The position numbers and the translations under genes are program-made. From NCBI GenBank assembly GCA_031267855.1, contig JAIRYH010000089.1, positions 1 to 11,501 of the forward strand: DNA of 11,501 nt, written 5' to 3'. Below the pieces are notes generated by a model. The model saw nothing but the letters and a program-made list of their open reading frames with translations. It did not search any database and was not told the DNA's origin. Position 1 is the stretch's first letter, and each line of letters starts with the position of its first letter. The DNA comes from Prevotellaceae bacterium (GTDB lineage Bacteria; Bacteroidota; Bacteroidia; Bacteroidales; UBA932). Of this stretch, positions 6,004 through 11,501 are shown in pieces.

Positions 6004-6705
6004 ATGATAAAGATCGATAACATAACCAAAATGTACGGCACACAGAAAGCGCTGGATGGCGTGAGCTTCTCCGTAGCGCGCGGTGAAGTGCTGGGATTGC
6101 TGGGGCCGAACGGCGCGGGAAAATCCACGCTGATGAAAATACTGACCGGCTATCTTTCGCCGACCGCAGGCACAGCGACGGTCAACGGCTTCGACGTGTC
6201 GCGACAGTCGCTGGAAGCGCGGCGCCTCATCGGCTATTTGCCGGAGCATAACCCACTGTATCCCGATTTGTACGTCCGTGAATACCTGCGGTTCATGGGC
6301 AGCCTGCACCGCCTGGGGCGCAGGCTGAACAGGCGCATTGATGAAGTGATCGAAAGCGTCGGCATCACCGCCGAACAGCATAAAAAAATAGGCCACCTGT
6401 CGAAAGGCTACCGCCAGCGGGTAGGCCTGGCGCAGGCATTGCTGCATGAGCCGCCGGTACTGATTTTGGACGAACCCGCTACCGGGCTGGATCCAAACCA
6501 GATTATAGAAATCCGCCGGTTGATTTCCGACCTGGGGCGCGAGCGCGTCGTATTGTTCTCAACGCATATCATGCAGGAAGTGGCTGCCGTCTGCCATCGC
6601 ATTGTGATCATGGATCAGGGAAAAACGGTGGCGGACACGCCGCTTTCCGGAACGGACGGCAACGCCTCCGTAGAAAAATTATTCCGTGAATTAACGAAAA
6701 AATAG
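6004..6705 (+). CDS. ABC transporter ATP-binding protein, GldA-like
   Basis: The 233-residue protein has all motifs of an ABC ATPase. Walker A is GPNGAGKST (34-42), the signature is LSKGY (132-136), Walker B is VLILDEP (152-158), and the switch histidine is H188 in FSTHIMQE. The Q-loop position reads YLPEHNPLY (78-86), with glutamate instead of glutamine. From memory, this and GYRQRVGLAQALLH are typical of GldA, the ATPase of the Bacteroidota gliding/ABC-2 exporter GldAFG. GldA is about 300 residues, and this protein lacks its C-terminal 60 or so. No permease gene (GldF or GldG type) is in the window, so the partner must be encoded elsewhere. GGAG at 5991-5994 supports the ATG at 6004. Substrate and physiological role cannot be read from the sequence; gliding should not be assumed. 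Confidence 0.9.
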   Translation: MIKIDNITKMYGTQKALDGVSFSVARGEVLGLLGPNGAGKSTLMKILTGYLSPTAGTATVNGFDVSRQSLEARRLIGYLPEHNPLYPDLYVREYLRFMGSLHRLGRRLNRRIDEVIESVGITAEQHKKIGHLSKGYRQRVGLAQALLHEPPVLILDEPATGLDPNQIIEIRRLISDLGRERVVLFSTHIMQEVAAVCHRIVIMDQGKTVADTPLSGTDGNASVEKLFRELTKK

Positions 6706-6706
6706 G

Positions 6707-6714
6707 TATCTTTG
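6707..6714 (+). promoter_or_regulatory. Possible internal promoter before the coiled-coil protein gene
   Basis: TATCTTTG matches TAnnTTTG exactly and lies just after the ATPase stop codon, 24 bp before the ATG at 6739. No convincing TTTG is found about 19 nt upstream. It could give the coiled-coil/hemW pair its own transcript. The spacing to the start codon would leave a leader of about 18 nt. Confidence 0.5.
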
Positions 6715-6738
6715 TTCATTGATCAATACTTTTAAATA

Positions 6739-7644
6739 ATGGAATCCATTGTACCGCAAAGCCGGCAGGCAGGAAAAAAAACAGGGACAGTCTTAAAAAT
6801 AACGGCTGTCGTATTATCGATTGTAGCCGTGGCGCTCGTTGCCCTGCTGCTTTACATGCGCAGCGAAACCCTCAAAATTGTTACGGCGCTGAATACGGAA
6901 AAGGATGAACTGGTCGTTAACCTCGAACATCTCCGCGGCGAGTATAATACGCTGCAGACATCGAACGATACGCTGAATGCACAGCTGGAACAGGAGAAGC
7001 AGAAAGTGGACCTGATGATTGAAAAAATCAGGAGTACGGAAGCCACGAACCGGGCGCGCATCCGCGAATATGAAAAAGAACTGGGCACGCTGCGCGACAT
7101 TATGCGCAGTTACATCCGGCAGCTTGATTCGCTGAACACCCTGAATATCCAGTTGCGCGAGGAAACCTCCACGGCAAAAGCCGAAGCGCGGCAATCGCGT
7201 GAAAAATACGAATCGCTGATGCAAACGACCGATGACCTGGCGCAGAAAGTAGAGCAGGGCGGCATACTGAAAGCCCGCGACGTGGTGATCGCCGGCATCA
7301 ATGCAAAGGGCAAAGACGTATCGAGGGCGCGCAGTACGGATAAATTAAAGACCTGCTTTACCCTGCTTGAAAACAGTATTGCCGGGCGCGGCATCCGTGC
7401 GGTCTTCATTCGCGTGAAAGGCCCGGACGGCATCCTGATGACGCAATCCCAAAACAACCTGTTCCACGCCGGCGACGGGCAGCTTGTATATTCGGACATG
7501 CGCGAAATCGATTATCAGGGAAGCGACATAGAAATGTGTATTTTCTATGGCGGCAACCAGGAAAAATTTGCCAGGGGCGCGTATACGGTGGAGATTTACA
7601 CGGGCGGCATACTCGTTGGCGCCGGGCAGGCGCTGCTAAAATAA
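6739..7644 (+). CDS. Membrane-anchored coiled-coil protein of unknown function
   Basis: The 301-residue protein has three parts. Residues 1-18 are a short cytoplasmic end rich in lysine. Residues 19-40 (LKITAVVLSIVAVALVALLLYM) are a single transmembrane helix. Residues 43 to about 172 form a long coiled coil with few prolines or glycines and many E, K, Q and L. The C-terminal domain (about 175-301) has short alternating strands such as VFIRVKGPDGILM and TVEIYTGGILVGAGQALL, and is probably a beta-rich globular domain outside the membrane. I recall similar uncharacterised proteins in Bacteroidales genomes but know no function. The stop codon overlaps the hemW start by 1 nt (TAATG), so the two are cotranslated. 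The orientation (N-in, C-out) is inferred from the basic N-terminus. Confidence 0.85.
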   Translation: MESIVPQSRQAGKKTGTVLKITAVVLSIVAVALVALLLYMRSETLKIVTALNTEKDELVVNLEHLRGEYNTLQTSNDTLNAQLEQEKQKVDLMIEKIRSTEATNRARIREYEKELGTLRDIMRSYIRQLDSLNTLNIQLREETSTAKAEARQSREKYESLMQTTDDLAQKVEQGGILKARDVVIAGINAKGKDVSRARSTDKLKTCFTLLENSIAGRGIRAVFIRVKGPDGILMTQSQNNLFHAGDGQLVYSDMREIDYQGSDIEMCIFYGGNQEKFARGAYTVEIYTGGILVGAGQALLK

Positions 7645-8780
7645 TGCTTTATATTCACATTCCGTTTTGCAAACAGTTGTGCGCATACTGCGATTTTCAT
7701 TTCAGCGTATCGCTGGAATGGAGGGAACAGCTGGTGCGCGCCCTGTTGTGCGAAATGGAAGAGCGGAGCAATTATTTGCCTGCCCCGCTTTTACCCGCCA
7801 CCCTGTACATTGGCGGCGGCACGCCGTCGGCGCTTCCGCCCGCCGAGCTGCGCGGGCTGATAGAAAAAGCCGGGCGGCTTTTTACCCCGCCTGCCTTTTC
7901 GGAAATCACCGTTGAAATCAATCCCGACGACAGCACGCCGGCATACCTTTCTCAATTGTACGTAATGGGCGTAACCCGCCTGAGCATTGGCGTGCAATCG
8001 TTTCATGACCGCCTGCTGCAGCTGTTGCGCCGCAGGCACTCGGCGCAGCAGGCAATAACCTGCGTGAAAACGGCGCAGGCAGCCGGCTTTAAAAACATCA
8101 CGATTGACTTAATGTACGGACTTCCGCAGCAAACGCCGGAAGAATGGCGGCAAGACGTCGCACAAGCCCTGTCGCTCCATGTGCCGCATATTTCCGCCTA
8201 TCATCTGAGCATTGAACCGAAAACGCTGTTCGGCAAGCAGCATGCAAAAGGAACGCTGCTGCTGCCGGATGAGGAAACCGGCGCACAGCAGTTTTTATAC
8301 CTGCACCATACGCTGGAAAAGGCGGGATACGAACATTACGAAATCTCCAATTTCGCCCGCAACGGATTTCGTGCGGAGCACAACAGCGGCTACTGGCAAG
8401 GGTTCCCATACCTCGGTATCGGGCCTTCGGCTCATTCGTACAACGGACAAAGCCGGCAATGGAACATCGCGAATAACCGCCGTTATGTGGCGTCCATAGA
8501 AAACCGGCTGCCGGCATTTGAAATGGAAACGCTCACCACCGAAATGCGGTTCAACGAGTATCTCCTCACTTCGCTGCGCACGGCGGCAGGCGCGGATTTG
8601 CAATATCTTTCAAAAACATTCGGCGAACCGTTTTTGCAGCACTGCCTGCAGCAGGCGCAACGGTATTTGGCTGCCGGCGATTTGCTGCGCACCGGCAACA
8701 GGCTGCATATCCCGCCGCACCGCTTCCTGCTGGCAGACGCCGTGATCCGCGAACTGTTCAGCGTTAGAACTAAGAGTTAA
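7644..8780 (+). CDS. hemW: Radical SAM heme chaperone HemW
   Basis: This 378-residue radical SAM protein is HemW, which binds heme and delivers it to target proteins; it is often misnamed coproporphyrinogen III oxidase (HemN). The [4Fe-4S]-binding motif is C9, C13, C16, followed by DF (CKQLCAYCDF), as in HemW. The SAM-binding GGGTPS is at 57-62. EINPDD (91-96), RLSIGVQSF (112-120), DLMYGLPQQT (155-164) and HNSGYWQGFPYLGIGPSAHS (246-265) complete the family pattern. The ATG at 7644 is chosen because the protein then begins MLYIHIPFC. The frame is open further upstream, but that part lies inside the neighbouring gene. Residues 375-378 (RTKS) and the stop codon come from the inverted repeat at 8766-8859, so the normal C-terminus has been replaced or extended by repeat sequence. 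Confidence 0.95.
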   Translation: MLYIHIPFCKQLCAYCDFHFSVSLEWREQLVRALLCEMEERSNYLPAPLLPATLYIGGGTPSALPPAELRGLIEKAGRLFTPPAFSEITVEINPDDSTPAYLSQLYVMGVTRLSIGVQSFHDRLLQLLRRRHSAQQAITCVKTAQAAGFKNITIDLMYGLPQQTPEEWRQDVAQALSLHVPHISAYHLSIEPKTLFGKQHAKGTLLLPDEETGAQQFLYLHHTLEKAGYEHYEISNFARNGFRAEHNSGYWQGFPYLGIGPSAHSYNGQSRQWNIANNRRYVASIENRLPAFEMETLTTEMRFNEYLLTSLRTAAGADLQYLSKTFGEPFLQHCLQQAQRYLAAGDLLRTGNRLHIPPHRFLLADAVIRELFSVRTKS

Positions 8781-8859
8781 GAACTAAGAACTAAGAGTTG
8801 CGACAAGCGCACAATGGCGTAAGCCAACTCTTAGTTCTTAGTTCTTAACTCTTAGTTCT
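8766..8859. repeat. Perfect 35-bp inverted repeat of heptamer arrays between hemW and folD
   Basis: The left arm is 8766-8800 and the right arm 8825-8859, exact reverse complements over 35 bp (five heptamers of the type AGAACTA and AGAGTTA). The 24-nt centre (8801-8824) includes CACAATGGCGTAAGC. The arms enter both convergent genes: the hemW stop codon (8778-8780) and the folD stop codon (8845-8847) lie within them. As RNA it would be a very stable hairpin and may end both transcripts, but there is no T-tract. It is the best-preserved copy of the heptamer element family. Confidence 0.95.
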
Positions 8860-9729
8860 GGCGTGCAGCTTGTATGCTTTCAGGGTATTTTTCATCAGCG
8901 ACACGATGGTCATGGGGCCCACGCCGCCGGGGACCGGCGTAATGTAGCTGCATTTGGGGGCGACTTCGTCGAATTTTACATCGCCCAGAATACGGAATCC
9001 GCGTTTATTGTCTGCCGGAACGCGGGTAATGCCGACGTCTATCACTACCGCGCCTTCGCGCACCATGTCGCCTTTCAGGAATCCGGGAATGCCCAGGGCG
9101 GCTACAATAATATCGGCTTGCAGGCAGTGTTCCCTTATGTTTTTCGTGCGGCTGTGGCAGAGGGTTACCGTACAGTTGCCGGGGCAGGCTTTTTGCGAAA
9201 GCAGGTTTGCCGCGGGGCGTCCCGCAATGTTGCTGCGCCCGATGACCACGCAGTGTTTTCCGGTGGTTTCTATATTGTATCGTTCGAGCAGTTCCATAAT
9301 GCCGGCCGGCGTCGCCGGCACATACGCCGGTAATCCCATCATCATGCGTCCCGCATTCACCGGGTGAAAGCCGTCGACGTCTTTTTCCGGGGCAATGGCT
9401 TCGATGATTTTTTGTTCGTCAATATGTTCCGGCAGCGGCAACTGCACAATGAATCCGTCTACCGTGCCGTCGGCGTTCAGTGCAGCCACTGTCGCCAATA
9501 ATTCCGCCTCGCCGACGGTTGCCGGCAAACGCAGCACCTGCGACAGGAAACCGGCTTCGCGGCAGTTTTTTTCCTTGCTGTTTACATACGTTTCGCTTGC
9601 GCCGTCGTTGCCCACCAGCACTGCCGCCAGACAGGGGGCACGGTGTCCTCCGGCTGTCATTTTTTTTACTTCATTTGCAATTTCGAGCTTTATCTCGCCT
9701 GCCGTTTTTTTCCCGTCTATAATTTGCAT
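8845..9729 (-). CDS. folD: Bifunctional methylenetetrahydrofolate dehydrogenase/cyclohydrolase FolD
   Basis: This 294-residue cytoplasmic enzyme interconverts 5,10-methylene-, methenyl- and 10-formyl-tetrahydrofolate with NADP, supplying formyl groups for purines and initiator tRNA. The catalytic pair Y48 and K52 is in [12 protein letters not shown]. Other FolD signatures are [11 protein letters not shown] (92-102), [12 protein letters not shown] (114-125), the nucleotide loop [11 protein letters not shown] (162-172), [15 protein letters not shown] (220-234) and [11 protein letters not shown] (265-275). The length is normal. The ATG at 9729 gives MQIIDGK, the usual start. The last four residues, RTKS, are encoded by the inverted repeat at 8825-8859 and equal the C-terminus of the convergent hemW product. 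The gene lies 172 bp downstream of ffh on the same strand, and may be cotranscribed with it. Confidence 0.96.
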   Translation of the reverse strand: MQIIDGKKTAGEIKLEIANEVKKMTAGGHRAPCLAAVLVGNDGASETYVNSKEKNCREAGFLSQVLRLPATVGEAELLATVAALNADGTVDGFIVQLPLPEHIDEQKIIEAIAPEKDVDGFHPVNAGRMMMGLPAYVPATPAGIMELLERYNIETTGKHCVVIGRSNIAGRPAANLLSQKACPGNCTVTLCHSRTKNIREHCLQADIIVAALGIPGFLKGDMVREGAVVIDVGITRVPADNKRGFRILGDVKFDEVAPKCSYITPVPGGVGPMTIVSLMKNTLKAYKLHARTKS

Positions 9730-9761
9730 TTTATTCAGTGTTTCTTTTTATGCGTGTTGCG

Positions 9762-9822
9762 ACACGCGATTTGCGATTTGCGATTTGCGACAGCTTCCGG
9801 TCGCCCGTCGCAAGTCGCGTGT
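9762..9822. repeat. Asymmetric heptamer element between folD and ffh
   Basis: ACACGCGATTTGCGA (9762-9776) pairs with TCGCAAGTCGCGTGT (9808-9822) over 15 bp with one mismatch. The left side continues with two more TTTGCGA heptamers (9777-9790), which have no partner on the right. The centre (about 9791-9807) reads CAGCTTCCGGTCGCCCG and does not carry the TGGCG(T/C)(A/C)AGCC string of the other elements. The 7-bp period and inverted layout match the family; the core does not. Confidence 0.7.
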
Positions 9823-9836
9823 ACATGGTTCAAAGT

Positions 9837-9878
9837 CCGGCGCGCTGTCCTTCGTGTCCGCTTCATGACAGTCGCCGG
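9837..9878. other. Inverted repeat downstream of ffh
   Basis: CCGGCG and CTGTC (9837-9849) pair with GACAG and CGCCGG (9867-9878), broken by small internal bulges, around a 17-nt loop. It lies 24 bp after the ffh stop codon in the direction of ffh transcription. No T-tract follows on the minus strand, so it is not a clear intrinsic terminator. It may protect the 3' end of the ffh transcript. Confidence 0.4.
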
Positions 9879-9901
9879 TAACGTAAGCTGCCGGAAAAAC
9901 G

Positions 9902-11212
9902 TCAACGCCTTTTCATCATTTGTTCCTTGCCGGTCATTGTTTTCATCATTTTCCGCATCTCGTCGAACTGTTTCACCAGGCGGTTTATTTCAGCGATACC
10001 GGTGCCGCTTCCTTCGGCCACGCGCTTGCGGCGGCTGCCGTTGAACATGGAAGGGTCATTGCGCTCCTGCGGCGTCATGGACTGGATAATGGCTTCCATC
10101 CGTTTGAACGAGGCGTTATCGAAATCCACATCCTTAATCATCTTTCCCATGCCCGGAATCATCGCCGCCAAATCTTTGATGTTGCCCATCTTTTTTATTG
10201 ACTGAATTTGCTTGTAAAAATCGTCGAACGTATATTGACCTTTGGCTATTTTTTTTTGCAGCCTGCGCGATTCTTCCTCGTCGAACTGTTCCTGCGCTTT
10301 TTCGACCAGGCTCACAATATCGCCCATGCCAAGAATGCGGTCTGCCATACGGTCGGGGTGGAACACGTCCAGCGCTTCCGGTTTTTCGCCCGCACTCACA
10401 AACTTCAACGGTTTGTTCACTGCCGAGCGAATGGAGATAGCCGCCCCGCCGCGCGTGTCGCCATCCATCTTTGTCAGTACCGCGCCGTCGAAGTCCAGGC
10501 GTTCGTTAAATGCGGCAGCCGTATTCACGGCATCCTGTCCGGTCATGGCATCCACAACAAACAGCGTTTCGCCCGGGTCAATGGCTTTTTTTATGGCGGC
10601 AATTTCACGCATCATTTCCTCATCTATTGCCAGGCGCCCGGCGGTATCGACAATCACCGTATTGAACCCGTTTGCCCGGGCGTGCCTGATGGCATTCTGC
10701 GCAATTTGCACCGGATTTTTATTCGCCTCTTCCGCATAAACGGGCACGGCAATTTGCGCACCCAGCACTTTCAACTGCTCGATGGCTGCAGGACGGTAGA
10801 CGTCGCATGCCGCCAGCAGCGGCTGGCGACCTTTTTTTGTTTTTACGTGCAGCGCCAGTTTGCCGGAGAAAGTGGTTTTCCCGGAACCCTGCAAACCGGC
10901 AATGAGGATAACCGCCGGCGTGCCTTTCAGGTTAATGTCGGCAGCCTGTCCGCCCATCAGCGCCGCCAGTTCGTCGCGTACAATCCTGGTCATCATCTGC
11001 CCCGGACGCACGGACTTGAGCACATCCTGCCCCAGCGCTTTTTGCTTCACTTCATCGCAAAAATTCCTGGCAACCTTATAGCTTACGTCGGCATTGAGCA
11101 ATGCCTTGCGAATGTCTTTCAGCGTTTCGGCAACATTCACTTCGGTGATGCGCCCTTCACCCTTCAGCAATTTAAACGCCCTGTCTAATCTATCGGATAA
11201 GTTTTCGAACAT
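9902..11212 (-). CDS. ffh: Signal recognition particle protein Ffh (SRP54)
   Basis: This 436-residue GTPase binds signal sequences of nascent membrane proteins together with 4.5S RNA and docks with FtsY at the membrane. The N-domain helices occupy about 1-95. The G domain has GLQGSGKTT (106-114, P-loop), DVYRPAA (137-143), DTAGR (189-193) and TKMDGD (247-252, base recognition). The methionine-rich M domain covers about 300-436, with MIPGMGKM, the RNA-binding stretch SRRKRVAEGSGT, and the C-terminal run MRKMMKTMTGKEQMMK. The length is typical. The ATG at 11212 gives MFENLSDRLD, the standard start. A second long frame on the opposite strand is a shadow. The gene is followed by folD on the same strand after a 172-bp gap. 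Confidence 0.97.
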   Translation of the reverse strand: MFENLSDRLDRAFKLLKGEGRITEVNVAETLKDIRKALLNADVSYKVARNFCDEVKQKALGQDVLKSVRPGQMMTRIVRDELAALMGGQAADINLKGTPAVILIAGLQGSGKTTFSGKLALHVKTKKGRQPLLAACDVYRPAAIEQLKVLGAQIAVPVYAEEANKNPVQIAQNAIRHARANGFNTVIVDTAGRLAIDEEMMREIAAIKKAIDPGETLFVVDAMTGQDAVNTAAAFNERLDFDGAVLTKMDGDTRGGAAISIRSAVNKPLKFVSAGEKPEALDVFHPDRMADRILGMGDIVSLVEKAQEQFDEEESRRLQKKIAKGQYTFDDFYKQIQSIKKMGNIKDLAAMIPGMGKMIKDVDFDNASFKRMEAIIQSMTPQERNDPSMFNGSRRKRVAEGSGTGIAEINRLVKQFDEMRKMMKTMTGKEQMMKRR

Positions 11213-11235
11213 AAGGTGATCAGTAAAATAATTTG

Positions 11236-11243
11236 CGAAGATA
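11236..11243 (-). promoter_or_regulatory. Possible -7 box of ffh
   Basis: On the minus strand 11243-11236 reads TATCTTCG, one base from TAnnTTTG, 24 bp before the ATG at 11212. No clear -33 box is found. A one-sided heptamer array begins only about 12 bp further upstream, so the repeats may limit the promoter. Confidence 0.4.
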
Positions 11244-11254
11244 CAAAAAGTGTA

Positions 11255-11295
11255 AATTAGGGATTAGTTATGAATTATGAGTTATGAATTATGCG
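11255..11295. repeat. One-sided heptamer array upstream of ffh
   Basis: Successive 7-bp units starting at 11255 read AATTAGG, GATTAGT, TATGAAT, TATGAGT, TATGAAT, TATGCG. No matching complementary array is found to the right, only a possible short partner CATAAC near 11342. It looks like half of a heptamer element, or one that has lost an arm. Confidence 0.6.
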
Positions 11296-11300
11296 AATCA

Positions 11301-11340
11301 ACAGTAGAAATTATGTACTGTCGCCCGAAGGGCGTTATTT
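11301..11340 (+). other. Two adjacent small hairpins, the second terminator-like
   Basis: ACAGTA (11301-11306) pairs with TACTGT (11316-11321). Immediately after, CGCCC-GAA-GGGCG (11322-11334) forms a tight hairpin followed by TTATTTT. The second has the form of a short intrinsic terminator on the plus strand, but no plus-strand gene lies before it in this window. The role is unclear. Confidence 0.4.
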
Positions 11341-11368
11341 TCATAACCGCAGGTAAGCGCAGCCTCGT

Positions 11369-11466
11369 CAATTTTGAATTTTGAAGGTTGAATTTTGAAG
11401 GTTGAATGACGGCAAGCGGTCAATGGCGTAAGCCATTCAACCTTCAACCTTCAAAATTCAAAATTG
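11369..11466. repeat. Heptamer-array inverted repeat whose arms differ by one unit
   Basis: The left arm (11369-11408, 40 bp) is built of TTGAATT and TTGAAGG heptamers. The right arm (11434-11466, 33 bp) is its reverse complement except that exactly one heptamer is missing. The 25-nt core (11409-11433) reads ACGGCAAGCGGTCAATGG followed by CGTAAGC. It matches the hemW-folD core at 21 of 24 positions when compared by eye, although the arms of the two elements are unrelated in sequence. The right arm directly borders the next core at 11467. Confidence 0.92.
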
Positions 11467-11501
11467 AACAGGTGCCGGCGCCAGCCAACTTTTAGTTCTT
11501 C
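11467..11501. repeat. Further core and heptamer array, cut by the window edge
   Basis: After a core-like GC-rich segment (GGTGCCGGCGCCAGCC, 11471-11486) a new array starts, AACTTTT then AGTTCTT. Its heptamers resemble those of the hemW-folD element rather than its neighbour. The layout is array, core, array, core, array across 11369-11501, as in the composite element at 5695-5916. The rest is beyond the window. Confidence 0.65.

Noticed and set aside
7536..7643. Extended N-terminus for HemW starting at 7536
   Set aside because: This part lies inside the coiled-coil gene; the family start MLYIHIPFC begins at 7644 with a TAATG overlap.
8766..8859. MITE or IS remnant with terminal inverted repeats
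   Set aside because: No transposase remnant or target-site duplication is visible, and among copies the centre is conserved while the arms are not, opposite to a MITE family.
10208..11188. Plus-strand frame of 326 codons opposite ffh
   Set aside because: ffh is unmistakable on the other strand over its whole length; the opposite frame has no domain or start signal.

Overview
The window looks like a piece of a Bacteroidota chromosome, most likely of the order Bacteroidales. Three things point there. The protein variants are of Bacteroidota type: L13 starting MDTxSYKT, S9 ending FQFSKR, S2 starting MSRTNF, and an ammonia-lyase that resembles the Flavobacterium enzyme. Several genes carry the Bacteroidota promoter form (TTTG, about 19 nt, TAnnTTTG). 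Shine-Dalgarno sites are mostly weak. Coding DNA is moderately GC-rich and the intergenic DNA is AT-rich. No rRNA, tRNA, insertion sequence or CRISPR array was found.

Layout. 1-135 (-): 5' end of an exported glycerophosphodiester phosphodiesterase, divergent from the next block. 358-3084 (+): a translation operon, rplM-rpsI-[structured leader]-rpsB-tsf, driven by a textbook promoter at 275-305 and closed by a strong intrinsic terminator at 3105-3140. 3351-5499 (+): a two-gene unit, a small secreted protein of unknown function followed 1 nt later by an MIO-type aromatic amino acid ammonia-lyase. No other histidine-degradation or pigment genes are nearby. 5500-6003: a 504-bp gene-free stretch made almost wholly of repeats. 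6004-8780 (+): a GldA-like ABC ATPase, a membrane-anchored coiled-coil protein, and the radical SAM heme chaperone gene hemW, which overlaps its upstream neighbour by 1 nt. 8845-11212 (-): folD and ffh, convergent with hemW. 11213-11501: promoter region of ffh and more repeats.

The most unusual content is a family of dispersed elements. Each consists of a 7-bp-period tandem array, a GC-rich core of 24-25 bp, and a second array complementary to the first. The heptamer sequence differs at every locus, yet within a locus the arms match each other: perfectly over 35 bp between hemW and folD, and with a difference of exactly one heptamer near the right end. The cores share the string TGGCG(T/C)(A/C)AGCC. 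So the loop is conserved while the stem varies, which is the reverse of a transposon with terminal repeats. The hemW-folD copy runs into both convergent genes and gives both proteins the same C-terminal residues, RTKS. Related pieces occur at about 205-220, 5695-5916, 9762-9822, 11255-11295 and 11369-11501.

Apart from the repeats the genes are mostly housekeeping: protein synthesis and targeting (L13, S9, S2, EF-Ts, Ffh), one-carbon metabolism (FolD) and heme delivery (HemW). The lyase pair is the main accessory item.
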